A DNA stretch of 64,000 nucleotides, taken from contig JNEU01001016.1 in NCBI GenBank assembly GCA_000697475.1, forward strand, positions 29,715 through 93,714, in the 5' to 3' direction. Both the position numbers and the translations under genes were made by a program. Each line of letters opens with the position of its first letter. Position 1 is the first letter of the stretch. The DNA is from Lichtheimia corymbifera B2541 (taxonomy: Eukaryota; Mucoromycota; Mucoromycetes; Mucorales; Lichtheimiaceae). The notes below the pieces were generated by a model. It ran no database searches. It saw only the letters and a list, made by a program, of their open reading frames with translations, and had not been told where the DNA came from. Shown in pieces: positions 26,344-39,176 of the stretch.

Positions 26344-27187
26344 AGTTGACAGTTGGGTCGAAGTTGGGGAAAAGGAGAAAAAGAAATGTAATCGAATAGC
26401 CCCCACCCTTTACGACTTCCCACCCTATTTGTGCGTGTTTGATGCGGTAATTGAAACTGCGCATGGCAGCATGAATAGCTACTTCCGCCGCCCCTTTTTG
26501 GCCCACTTTTATCCCACAACGTATATAGCAAAAGATATTCAACGTTTCTCGGATCGTCCAGTTAATCTATATATCACAATTTACTTTGGTCGTTTGGACA
26601 TGTCTGTAGGCTGATTTCATTTTTCTCTCTCGGCATCTCCCTTTTTTGGGCCTTACTCCTTTTTATTTGTGGTATCGATGATAGAGGATAGGGATACTCC
26701 TGTTGAGCAAAGCACAATATTCCATGTTTTGGCAAAGCGTGGTGGGCTATACGTGAACACGCATAGCACTCTCAATTACGTGGTGAGCATCACTATCCTA
26801 ATTAAGCGACCAACGTGGCTCATTAGATTTTCTTGTGTCAGGGTATGGTTATTAAGTGTACCTACAACATGTGACATATTATCCGTGATCATCATTAGCT
26901 GTGAAACGCCTTTTGAAGGTGATAAAAGAGAGTAAGTGATGTATTGCTTTCTTTCTTCCCAAGCATTATAAAACAATCAAGATGATATCAAGAACATCAA
27001 AGTCTGTTTTATTACATTTGTTATGTGGGAAACCAAGAAAAAGACATTTTTGTGGAGGGGTGACAAGGGGATGAGTGGGTCAAGGCGTTGATTGATTGTT
27101 GTCGCCTTTCGAACCTTGAAACTTTAACGCTTTCCGTCATTTTACAGTCGCAATAACCCCCCTTCTCCTCTATTGACTTTTCTTCCA
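26344..27187. other. Divergent promoter region of histone H1 and the SEB1/NRD1 gene
   Basis: About 840 nt. Several short open frames exist on both strands, none protein-like. T-rich and A-rich runs occur near 26560-26660. No H1-specific or other element was recognised. Confidence 0.55.
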
Positions 27188-30100
27188 ATGACGCATTGGG
27201 ATCGCTCCTTATTCGATGGCGATCTTCAAGCTCTACTAGACGTGCGCCCTCCTGTTCCAATATCAAGGATAAATGCTCTTCGAGACTTGGCATTGGCCCA
27301 TCGTGAAGTAAGCCATTGTTATTGAGCATAGTGTCAAAGCCGCTCATACACTTTATTATCAGCACTTGAACTATATCACACAGCGTATTCTACGGTTTCT
27401 TGAAACGTCTCCACCTGACTATCGAGTGGCCGGATTGTACTTGATCGACGCCATTATCCGAAAGCCCAAGGATCAGCAGGCTGAATGTGCAGTCAACGAC
27501 TATCGACTTCGATTCCAAGCTGTGCTACGTGACCATGCGTTACAAGGACTATTCAGCTTATGCAGTGAAGAGGATAAGGTGATGTTGTGGGAGAGGTCAT
27601 ATATGCCTTGCTGTTGTTGATGCATGATCTCCTTGTAGGCACGCGTTATTAGAGTGTTCACGTATTGGGGAGAAAAGCATATATTTCCAAAGCACTTTGC
27701 AGAACAGCTCAAGATCGATGCTATATATGAGCCGAACGAACCGAGTCGACAACCTACAGTAATCCCGAACCATAACGTGGCGGATGAAAACCTGCAGCAG
27801 ACATTACAGAGTAAATCATATACATTGAAGACGTATACATACAAAACGTTAACATGTGGATTTGCTTCATAGCTCCATTCCCAACGATACCGAACAATCC
27901 CACCGATCTCACCCATTTCCTGGCGAGCTTGCAGACCACTGCAACAAATCAAACTGGTATTCAGCAGGATAAATTTACATATCAGGCTTTACGCTCACTA
28001 TCATCCTCATTCAATCTTCAAGAATTATCCCATTATCCACCCGCTTTGCATCATTTCCTTCAAGGTCTTCAACTTGGAGCCCATTTGCCAGCTATCGCTC
28101 TCAATGGTGCTTTGCCTTCTCTTTTCCAACCACCTCCACCACCACCATCACAACAACCTGCTCCATACGCCACTACCGATCTTCCAGGCATGCAACAGAC
28201 TTACACTAATACCACTTTTGATGACAAGTCAGCTGTCAAGTATGAATGTATTCAGGATGAAGTGGTACCTTCATGTCAGATAGCTTTACAACAAGCTCAA
28301 TCACATTCCCCATCGCCATCTCTCTCAGTACCAACATCAAGTACTACAGCGACAGATCATGATATGGTCCCAGTAAAACAAGAGCCGCTTGCAGAAAACG
28401 AACCTGCTGTTGTCGAATCAACCCAATCTACGCCTCCTCAACACCCACCTTCATCATCCACTTCAATTCCACAAGTAACTGCTGCTTCATCACCGTCTCC
28501 AGCAAAAACACCACCACTACCAGCTCAACCTACACCAACAACATCAGTTGAACCTGTAATGGCATCCACTGCAGAATCAAACTCAATGTCTTTGCCAATA
28601 CCTTCACCAAAAGACATGTTGTCACCTAAGCAATCATCGCCACAACCACAACCACAACCACCTGTTGCAGCTGCACCTATCAGTCATATGAAGCCGAGCC
28701 TTGGTGCGGACATGGACAAGTTAACATCTATATCGACAACACCAAATCCTCCTTTGTCTGAAGCAATTCCACCACCAAAGACCCCTCCGTTGCCACCTAT
28801 AGTCAAAGAGGAGCATGTTGTACCTGCAATTTCAATGGACATAGCCGAATCTCAATCATTACCCTGTGAAGATACATCGACGAATGAAGCCGTTAAGCGA
28901 CCTCTTTCACCACCGTTTGAATCCAAAGACGAAGATGCAGCAATTGATTCATCACAGACTATTGACAACAACGCCAAACGCCAACGTCTTGAAAAGGATG
29001 AATTCCATGATTCCTCTGATCAAAGTGAACGATCTGCGTCACCTACACGAAAGCGTTCTCGTTGGGATGTCAAAAAGGATGAAGTCGCACGTCCCAAAAC
29101 ACCTCCATTGCCTCGCCCCAAAACACCGCCATTGCCCCAAGAAACCACTGCAACAGCACCTACAACTGAAGTTGTCGCATCGATTGGACCTGATTCAACA
29201 GGTGTGATGGAGGTTGTAGTGCAGGAATCAACAACATTGCAACAACAGCAAGAATCAGAAAAGCATGTTCAGCAACAACAGGATGATCGGATGTCTCAAA
29301 CCAGCAAATCCTCGAATAGCACGCCATCCAATGCTGTATCATCACCACATTCCGCACATGTTATAATGAACAAGAGCATCCCACGGCCCAAGACACCACC
29401 ATCACCGCCTGCGTCATCCTTATTAACACACAATGGGCTTACATCTATTCCAACAAAGAGCATTCCTCGACCGAAAACGCCACCCCTGCCAACACAGGCT
29501 ACTGAAGATGCTTTACAGTATACAAAGGATGATCACAGCCAATCGAAATCAACAAAGCGTCATCACAGCCCTTCGCCAAGTATTGATGACAGTCGACAAA
29601 TGAGAGATATGACTGATTCATCAGAAGGCTCACGACAACAGCCACCACTTGACAATGCGAGCCCATCAAACAAAAGGAGAAAGAAGACATCCAATGACGA
29701 CAACATGGAAGATACACGTAGTAAGCCGAAGATATCCAGTGATGAAAGCAAGTTGGGCAAAGAGCTGAGCAGGGAGGATAACAAAGCGACGTTGGCTGTC
29801 AAGAAGTCTAGCAAAGAAAACGAATCTAGTTCAACCAGAGGTCGTTCGACATCGTCATCACCAACAACAAAGGGTTTGGCGGCAAAAGAGGGATCGTCAT
29901 CATCAACGAAGCATTCAAAAGAGAAGGAACCATCGTCATCATCTCCAACAACGAAGCATTCAAAAGGAAAGGAGGCATCGTCATCAACGAGACATTCAAA
30001 AGAAAGGGAGGCCTCATCATCAACGAGACATTCAAAAGAAAGAGAGGCGTCATCATCAACGAGCCATTCAAAGGAAAGGGAGGCGTCATCATCATCGAGA

Positions 30101-31789
30101 CATTCAAAGGAAAAAGAGACATCACCATCAACGAGACATTCAAAGGAGAAGGAGGCAGCACCGTCAACGAGACATTCAAAGGAAAAGGATAAGACAGCGA
30201 GATCTCATGAATCGTCCAGTCGACCCTCTACGACATCCAGACAATCAACCAGTGAAAGATCTTCAACGAGCAAATCAAATGAGAGATCACACTCGCATCC
30301 ATCTAAATCCTCTGAAAAAAGCAGTAGCAATGCGCGATCTAATGAGCCATCTCGATCATCCAGAGACAGCAATCACAAGCATCCGCATAAAGAGAGGTCC
30401 CAAGATGATACTTCAGAACGACATCGATCAGAACGACATAGTCATTATCGAACTCGAGATGCATCGCCATCTAGACAGTCTCACAAGGATGAAGATCGTG
30501 GATTATCATCGCCCAATACGTACTATCCTCCTCAACTATATTCACCTTCAGCACCTACTGCAACATCTACTCTGAGGCCTTTTGCACGTCCAGGTCCCCT
30601 CGCAGATTCACGTTTGAAAAAAGGATTTATTAGAGGTATAAAACAGTATATGCTATTGATAAGCACTTTATTGACCATGGTATTATATCTCTTAGTGATG
30701 ACAAGAACAATGTACGTGGGTCCCATGCCATCTGATGTTGAAGAGGAGGATATCCGAGATCTCTTTTCGCAATATGGCGAGATATTGAGTATCAGTGTAA
30801 GTTATAACGAATGCTATAATTGGATGAATGTTTCCCTTATAGAATGCACATTAGTTCAACGACCGTCCTGACAAGAAACGGAATGCGTTTGTACAATTTG
30901 GGAATCGCGACTCATTGACTGCAGCGAAAGAGGGATCTCAAAACCTCCGTATGGGAGGCAAACCTGTCACTGTAAGTTAAATAGCCATGAACAGGGTAAG
31001 ATGATAACTAATCTAGGATATTTTTAGGTCAATTGGGCGCATGGATTTGGACCAAAGGCTTTGTACAGTTATGAAAAGGGTGATACCGTCATCAAATTGG
31101 ATGAATTGACAAAAGAGGAGGCTGCATTATTACGTTCAGCACCTGTGGGTGGTTTTCAAGGATCAAGAATGAGGGATCAAGTGATTGTGGAGGAACCTGG
31201 ACCTCTTGGAGGTCGGCAATCTACTTTGCATCAACCACGGCGACAACCAAGTGCATCACCACAGAGTGAACATCGCCAGCAATCATATGCATCACCAACA
31301 ATACAAAGCACACCACCTTCGCACCATCACCAATCCCCTATTCATCCACCAACCGCATCATCCATGAGTCAACCGCAGCAGCCACAGTATCATGAAGTGC
31401 ATTATCCCCCAGAATCATATCATCATCATCATCATCATCCACAGGCTTACAATGGTTATTATCCTGCAGTTGCATCACCATCATCAGCGAACCCACCAGT
31501 TGATCCGTATCAAAACGTCAAATTTGAGCAGGTGCATGATTACGACGTGGCTCAGCCGGCTTATCCTTATCCATACTATTCTGGACCTCATCATTACCCA
31601 CCACCACCACCACAAACAAGTGCTCCTCCTCCTCCCGTGCATCCTTCGTATTACCAACACCCATACCCTTATCCTGAACAAGATCCAAACATGTATTATC
31701 AGCAGTATTACTACCAGCAACAACCATCACCGCAGCAACCACCGCATAGCAACCCCTATTACTATGGATACCATGATGGATATCGGTAG
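27188..31789 (+). CDS. SEB1: Nrd1/Seb1/SCAF-like transcription termination factor (CID plus RRM)
   Basis: Exons 27188-27307, 27363-27578, 27639-27810, 27873-30635, 30696-30796, 30855-30971 and 31028-31789 give 1416 aa, long for the family. Residues 1 to about 140 are a CTD-interaction domain that binds phosphorylated Pol II tails (DYRVAGLYLIDAIIRK, VIRVFTYWGEK). A huge disordered middle follows, rich in Pro/Ser/Lys, with repeated PKTPPLP motifs and an HSKE-based repeat array. The RRM (about 1092-1170) starts MYVGPMPSDVEEEDIRDLF and continues into VNWAHGFGPKALYSYEKG, the Nrd1/Seb1 signature. The tail is Gln/Pro/His/Tyr-rich. Family role: couples Pol II to RNA 3' end formation and termination. 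Its yeast partner Sen1 is also in this window. The intron at 30636-30695 is in frame and stop-free. Confidence 0.93.
29880..30195 (+). repeat. In-frame coding minisatellite of HSKE(K/R)E-Ser units
   Basis: Imperfect tandem repeats of about 36-42 nt inside the SEB1/NRD1 coding exon. Each unit encodes roughly a His-Ser-Lys-Glu-(Lys/Arg)-Glu core plus a Ser-rich spacer; I count about nine units between 29880 and 30195. Units are nearly identical in the centre and drift at the edges, as in arrays growing by slippage or unequal exchange. The encoded stretch is highly charged and certainly disordered. Confidence 0.85.
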
Positions 31790-32282
31790 TATTGTAAATG
31801 AAACGAGTAGTAGTAGTAGTAGATAGTAGCTTTTGCTTTACAAAATATCATTAGCTTGCTAACCATTAGTCAAATAACAGCATTTGCCTTTTACAATTCA
31901 AATCTCGTTTCAAATGATGCCACGGCTTAATAGACAACAGTTATCTCTCTGAGTACTTGGGACAGTATGACAATATGTTTTTGTTTGAATTGATTGAAGG
32001 GAATAGCTCATTATGCGAGTGTCACACATGCCAATTGTAGTAATCCAACGTGCCTCATTTACATGCTAGCTGATTAACACACATGCATTCACAATGCTCA
32101 GCTTGATACTCTCGCTCATCATCCATGCACAAAAAAAGTAACATCCACACGTTCCTCATCCAACACAGCCAAAAACAAGTATCCACTGGATAATACAATG
32201 AAGACACCATTTACTTTGTGGGATTATACAAGACAGGTCGAGATAAAAAGATGCTAACCGGATGGTTGACACGGTGATGCGT
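31790..32282. other. Convergent 3' ends of SEB1 and RPP1
   Basis: Tail-to-tail spacer of about 490 nt, AT-rich, with no coding frame. A TAG-repeat tract of about 20 nt lies near 31806-31829. Confidence 0.6.
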
Positions 32283-32729
32283 TTAGTCAAAGAGACCTAT
32301 AGTAATATTGATAGTGAGTATTATTATATACAATCTCTCATATGAAAATACGTTACCGAAGCCCATATCTTCATCAGATTCCTCCTTTTCTTCTTCCTTC
32401 TTCTCGTCTTCCTTGGCTTCCTCACCACCAGCAGCGGCGGCACCAGGACCAGCAGCAGCAGCACCAGCGGAAGGAGCACCCACATTCCAAATGAGTTCCT
32501 TCACGTCCTGGCCATCAAGAGCCTTGGCGTACAATGAGTACCAGATGGGCTCGATTTCAGTGAAGCCAGCAGCCTTGGTCAAAGTCTGGAGCTTGTCAGC
32601 CTAATATAGCCATAATGTGTTGAGTTCAATGAAGGACTAGCAGTAGTGTTGAATAAAACGTACAGTGACTTCGAGATTGTCATCCTTGAGGATAAGGGCA
32701 GCATAAACGATGGCGTTTTCAGCGGACAT
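32283..32729 (-). CDS. RPP1: 60S acidic ribosomal protein P1
   Basis: Exons 32729-32664, 32600-32357 and 32296-32283 (14 nt) give 107 aa. The N-terminal dimerisation domain is typical ([33 protein letters not shown]), followed by the Ala/Gly hinge and an acidic Lys/Glu segment. The protein ends in the universal stalk tail [11 protein letters not shown], whose last residues GLFD come from the 14-nt third exon. P1 pairs with P2 on P0 to form the ribosomal stalk that recruits and activates elongation factors. The [11 protein letters not shown] region marks P1 rather than P2. The intron at 32297-32356 is 60 nt and has no in-frame stop, so an unspliced reading frame looks open but breaks the conserved tail. 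Confidence 0.96.
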
Positions 32730-32763
32730 GATGGATAGATGGATGGATGGATGGATAAATGGA
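32728..32763. repeat. ATGG-type microsatellite at the RPP1 start
   Basis: Tandem ATGG/ATGGAT-like units directly upstream of the RPP1 start codon, in its 5' leader. Confidence 0.8.
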
Positions 32764-33774
32764 TAATTGTCGCAAGTAACGATTTAACCCTTTGGGAACC
32801 AACGACTTGAGGTGCCAGCTCTGCTCGGAAGAGTCTCTTTTATATCCTCCGGGATTTGAATCCAGCACATCCCACTATCCACTCACACCCCATTGCGTAT
32901 CCTTTGATCTCTCTGACTACATTCATTATATCAATAAACACCCATTCATCAATCGGTATCCATTAACACAGTCATTGTCTTTTACAAGTAGCTACTATGA
33001 ATGAGTGACCCTTAGGCTGCGTTTTCTGCTTGGATACTAATAAGGTTTACGCACATGATCATTGTGCTCGTATCAATGTGACACACATGGTCATTCACAA
33101 ACACAAACATTCTGCCAAGTACGGCGAGAGGCACTCTTTGTAGAGGAGGGGCGCAGCTTTATATATGGTATGTGTGTGCTATCCTGTATTATTGGTGGTG
33201 CCATTGTTCTAGACACATGGTTGAAAGGATCTCATTGATGTTGACATGCACATACACCATTCATACATAGTAGGTCATTGGGTGCTTCTCTTATCCCAAG
33301 TGTGGGGGTTTGACGATCGAGATAACAGTATCACTTTTCTCATGCACCACCACGATTAGCTCGGTTTTTCCTTTCTTTCACAAACACACAAACTCCATAC
33401 AGTTGCCAATTACGTATGCAACTTGGCGTTCCTGATCCGTTTTCTCTTTTTTTGACAGCCATGGGCAAGGCACAAAATGCCACATAGGCGTGATAATCTT
33501 CACGCTCTTATAAAAGAGTGCATCATGGATACCTTCATTTTGTGTTAGCGTGCAAATAAATGTGTAGAGATAATATCTATTGTGTCATCAAGCCATAAGG
33601 GAATGATAATATGGGAGAGAGATAGAGAGAGAGAGAGAAATGAAAGGGCATAGTACATCAAATGAAGAAATCACGATGGTTGTCGTAGGTGATAAAAAGT
33701 TGGTTATCTAATAGGGTTGTGTTGATATATGATATAGGTGAATGTAAATACGATGCATATTTGGCACCATTGTC
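32764..33774. other. Intergenic region upstream of RPP1
   Basis: About 1 kb between RPP1 and the next minus-strand gene. It contains a GA microsatellite (about 33614-33638) and AT-rich stretches. The only longish open frame starts at a non-ATG codon and is not protein-like. No RNA gene was identified. Confidence 0.55.
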
Positions 33775-34118
33775 TTAATCCCAAGTGTTTGTGGTTTTGG
33801 GAGTTGTTGACGTGTCATTGTCCGGAAGATTCTCATTCTTCCAGCCACACTGATGACATTCGTATCGAACACGCATGTTGCTTGTCTTGCCAAAATGTTT
33901 GTTCAAGATGACCAGGTGGGATTCAGAACGCATCAATTGGACTGACTGAGGATGCTCGCATCGGGGGCAAGGATGGTATTGTTGTTCCAAAGGAATCTTT
34001 TTACCATGTTCACCTACTATGTTGTGGTAGTATGCATATGTGTGTGAGTATCACCTTTTTTCACCATTCTCTTTTTCTTGATCATCAGCATATGATGATT
34101 ACCTATAGTGAAAGGCAT
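33775..34118 (-). CDS. Small zinc-ribbon protein
   Basis: Exons 34118-34103 (16 nt) and 34013-33775 give 84 aa, starting MPFTIGEHGKKIP. Two CxxC pairs, CPRC and CHQC (the second followed by GW), about 40 residues apart, form a zinc ribbon. The region between them is hydrophobic/basic (VILNKHFGK, MRVRYE). The layout resembles small zinc-ribbon proteins found across fungi (zinc-ribbon-15-like), whose function is not known to me. The tail is Asn/Thr-rich. The short first exon was chosen because it supplies an ATG and keeps phase; the intron is 89 nt. Confidence 0.75.
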
Positions 34119-34705
34119 GATGTCACAAGAATAAAAAGGAATGTGTGGTGTCGGATGAGGATGATCGTAAAAAGATGTCTCGAACGGGAAAGAGGGGCAG
34201 GGAAAGTAAGAAGCGGAAAAACAGCGTCGGATGGGGAGGGGGTTTGTATAAGGTGGTGAAAATCCGAGAGACTGGATTTGACATTACCATCTAACCACGT
34301 GGCATTCGGCATCCCCGCTTTACCGGCTGCTATTTGCCACATCACACAGCACGCGGCATACATATATAGCATGGAAAGACAATATAAAGCCAAAAGATAC
34401 CACCCATCCCGGGTTTAACGTGAATGTAATAATTGGGACACCAGGATGCATGTTAAAGAACCATGGATGGTACCAGTGACCATGAAACAAATCACCCTTA
34501 CTTTCCACAGGCACGTGGCAAACAACATGGCCGCTATTATATCTTCATTTTCTATCACACCATTTGCAGCAACAAGAGAGAGAAAAAAAAACAAGCTGAT
34601 CATTTGTGCGTGAGAGACGCGTGTTAAGGTAATGAGACTATTCATTAAATTTTCTAGCGGTATTTTTTGCATGCAAGTTGGACGAATAGGATGTGACGGT
34701 ATGAA
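34119..34705. other. Intergenic between zinc-ribbon gene and TANGO2 gene
   Basis: About 590 nt. Minus-strand open frames here are hydrophobic but overlap each other and have no splice context. Nothing was assigned. Confidence 0.5.
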
Positions 34706-35885
34706 TTAGTTATCAATGTTGAAATAGAAGGTCCTTCCATGATCGACCACGGGTTTGTATGCTGCTTTCTGATCATTGTCCTCACGTTGTCCTTGCTCAT
34801 CAGCTATATAATGATCACGCTCTATAAACGTGGTATTGCCTTCATGGTCAACTAGGATCACTGTGCTCGTGCGTGTGCCGTAGACGGATGTGCCGAATAA
34901 AAAGAGCGGAATGAAGATGCGTTTCTTTGCCTTTTCAAGGGCGACTGCTGGATCTTGGTTTATATCCTCCATCGTCGGTGACCCACAAGTGTCCTTTGTC
35001 GTGCTAAACATTACGTCAATTTAGTCTCCTTCCCAACCAATGCAAGCTTATCCCGATACTCTCGGATATCCCATTCTTCTTTTCCGACAGGCTTACCGTA
35101 GCAGATCAAACAGCGATTCAATCAACTGCTCCTTTGATAAATGGCTTTGATTGACGATATCCTTGAAGAGTGCACGACCATTGTCCACCTTTTCCCACGG
35201 CTTGTCGAGAACTGAGTTGGAAAGACCTATGTAATAATAATAATGGTTTCCGGTTAGTAATCTCCTTGAACCAGCAAAGTGGATATCGATGATGGGCGTT
35301 ATATATATATAAATATATAAATAAGGACAGGTCTTGTGAACAATTAACGTGGCACCTAAATGTGATACTTGCCATATATTTCCCCTTGAGACAATGGAGT
35401 GATGTCGACACCTTCGCGGTTGCTAAAGTAAGCCATGTCCTTTTGATGGTCCCCCTTGAGATTCATGCAAATTAGACTGAAGCCACCATATTCGCTTGCA
35501 TGCTCTTTGAGGTCCTTCATGTATCCAATAGCCGAACCGTTGCCGCTTCGAAGAAAGTCCCGTGTAAGCGCACCTCGAGACCTGCGTCCAAGATATTTTT
35601 GCTCACGATAGTTGGTCAAAGCCGCAAATCGGCCGTCTCGTGTGATACCCAGCCAAGTGCCGTCATGTGAAGGAGTCGCACTTGCTTCAAGGTCAGTGCC
35701 AGCAAGTATATGCTCATGGGGTGAAGGCCAAAAATGAGCTGCTGCTGTGGGTCGATCAAGGAACTCATCCCGATTGCCGGCGAAAATGCTCCAGGAGAAA
35801 TTAGATTGGGAGTGTCTGCGTCATTGGAGGCTACTTACAAGCGATATTTTGGATGGCTATTCACTGTCCAGAAGAGTATACACAT
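34706..35885 (-). CDS. TANGO2: TANGO2/NRDE family protein
   Basis: Exons 35885-35839, 35788-35373, 35226-35097 and 35003-34706 give 296 aa. The N-terminus MCILFWT and the family-defining GNRDEFLDRP motif are intact; the catalytic-like Cys2 that the family shares with Ntn-hydrolases follows Met1. Other conserved parts are GTWLGI, GRFAALTNYRE, SRGALTRDFL and GLSNSVLDKPWEKV. The family occurs from bacteria to human and is linked to Golgi organisation and mitochondrial/lipid or haem handling; the biochemical role is unsettled. The second intron (35372-35227) has a GC donor (GCAAGT) and is 146 nt, about twice the usual length here. No GT donor nearby keeps the frame. Confidence 0.93.
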
Positions 35886-36171
35886 GGGTGCTGAAGGTTT
35901 AAAGGAAAAAAGGTATCATGCGAAAGCGGGTGACAAAGCAATGTCAGTGCAACCTTGCAGATCACGTGATAGTGGGCCATGTGGCACAAGCATACATCCA
36001 GCTAGCGTCTTGTATCTAGTCATCTCTGCATTTTGTTTTTTTACTCTTCGCTATTAAACACGCTTGATTTAACGCTCGAATCATGAATAAAGTGATTGTG
36101 GATCAATATATTTGCATTTGTTAAAGTATGTATATCCTTGCTCTATAATCTTTTATTTGTAAATGGAATCT

Positions 36172-37334
<1,163 letters not shown>

Positions 37335-37959
37335 GAGGAGTGTGCGTGTGTTGAGAGAAAGAAAGGACAGGTGACACAAACACATAGAGGTCGTTTTAGA
37401 CTTTTTTTTTTGGCTTTGCTATTTGCACCATGTACACCATGCCACCAATCCTAACTTTGTAAATACATCATATCAATCAGCTATATTGAAATAAATAAAG
37501 GGCAACAGTATAATTATATTTTACCCTATTACAAAAGCGACATATCACAATGACATCCACGACAATGAGAGCAGAAAACAATGAGAAGCGTATCCAGGGT
37601 CATGAAAGATGGGTTGTTGGGACTCAAAAAAACAAGGCGTAATAACGGTGATTGACATAGCCACATTAGGGTGGCTGGCAACATCCTTCATCCAAAAGCC
37701 ATGTATGAGGATTATTATATTTGTTACGTTGTTTAATAAGATTAGCTCAAAGTAACAAGCTTGTTGTAAATGAAGACAAACATTACCCATTAAAGGATGC
37801 TTGGCCATAGGAACCTGTGTAGGCTATCTGAGATAGGAAGTGTTGTAATGGACATGATGCAAACAGCAAAAACCTTTTTTCATTGCACATGCTGAGAGCT
37901 TTGTTTGAACAAAGGATATAGGTATCTATGAATGATGAAAAATGATGGATATGCTATGA
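37335..37959. other. Intergenic between URA6 and the cyclin gene
   Basis: About 620 nt of AT-rich sequence with 3' UTR of the cyclin gene and promoter of URA6. Nothing coding was supported. Confidence 0.55.
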
Positions 37960-39093
37960 TTACAAAAACTGGACAACAGTGGGTGCTGGTGGTCGGACAT
38001 GAGTTTGATGATACTGATCTGGAGGTGGCAAATGCGTTGATTTACATCGCTTGTTGCTATGGTTACTAGCGTGTGGGTAATCTGACGTAAATGACATTGC
38101 GCTGGCCTTCCTTCTTTTCCTTCCAGCAATGGGAGTTGTGCTGGCAATGGATGTTGATGACACGTCATTTATAGTTCTTTGGTGACGATGGAGATGTGAA
38201 TATGCTGGATGATGATAGTTGTAATAGTAATAGTGTGGATGATGTTGGCGACGACAAGTGCATTGGGGTGGTGGTGGTGGAGGTTGTAATAGTGGAGAAG
38301 GATGTTGTTGAGCAGGTGATGGGGTGCTTGATAAATGAGCAAAGGAGACATCCTGCAGTGAAACAAGGGTGTCTGGTGGTTGGCGTAAGGCGTGGGCAAC
38401 CTGAGCACATAACACTCGATGCAAATCGGCAAACATAAGCGGAGGAATATAAAGGCGGTATTGACACAAATCAAGGAACACGCGTTCGGCAAGATTAACT
38501 TCACGCACCGGTAGACGCGCAATAGTTGCCCACGCCGAGTTACGATAGGTTTTATCCTGCACGAATTTGGACGCCACAATTAAAGCCGCCAGAAACATGC
38601 GCCTTGCACAACATACGATGCTTGCACCACGATGCCGTTGCAAATGTCTTCTTATAGCACGCTGTGTCTGAAAAAGGTATTGTACTGCCATTTGTGCTGT
38701 AGTCCATCCCGTTTGTGATCGTTTTAACACCTCTCGCAAATATGTACGTAGTGCACCACCCCCTGTGCTTGCAGGAAGTGCTAGTTCAACATCACGGAAG
38801 ATCCCTTGCCACATGATCTCTACCATGTTGGTGACAATGTCTGCATTTGTGTATATCGATGTTTATGTAATGTCATCAGCCAACCGTGTACTCATATACC
38901 ACGTTTTGTGTATTGTTTATTTACCAAGTAGTGCCTCGGCATACGCCAAACGCCGGCTCATGGTCGTCGGATCTTGCTCTTCGGCGGACAACAATTGTCG
39001 TGGTACACTACTTTTGCTGCTGCTGTTGCTGCTACAACTGCTGTTCCATGATTGAATAGCTGCTGCTGTTGCTGGTAACGTGTGGTGACTCAT
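37960..39093 (-). CDS. Pho80/Pcl-type cyclin
   Basis: Exons 39093-38925 and 38840-37960 give 349 aa. The cyclin box spans about 65-190 and has the Pcl signature: LREVLKRSQTGWTTAQMA, FLAALIVASKFVQDK, YRNSAWATIARLPVREVNLAE and FLDLCQYRLYI. Such cyclins partner Pho85/Cdk5-like kinases to control morphogenesis, cell-cycle start or nutrient responses. The C-terminal half is disordered: Pro runs, then a His/Tyr-rich stretch (HYYYYNYHH) and a basic cluster (GRKRRK) that could direct nuclear import. The single 84-nt intron follows phase 1. Which Pcl subgroup this belongs to cannot be settled by eye. Confidence 0.9.
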
Positions 39094-39176
39094 AGCGTCA
39101 AAGTCAATGAGAACAAAAGTTGTAAGAAAGGGAAAGAAAGCAAGGCTAGATGCCGAGATAGGAATTAGCCAAGAAG

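Noticed and set aside
30600..30871. SEB1/NRD1 read straight through 30636-30695 and ending at 30871
   Set aside because: Splicing is needed to reach the rest of the RRM, and consensus donor and acceptor sites are present; read-through was kept only as a possible retained form.
32845..32865. B-box-like GATTTGAATCC upstream of RPP1
   Set aside because: No matching acceptor stem or anticodon arm could be drawn on either strand.
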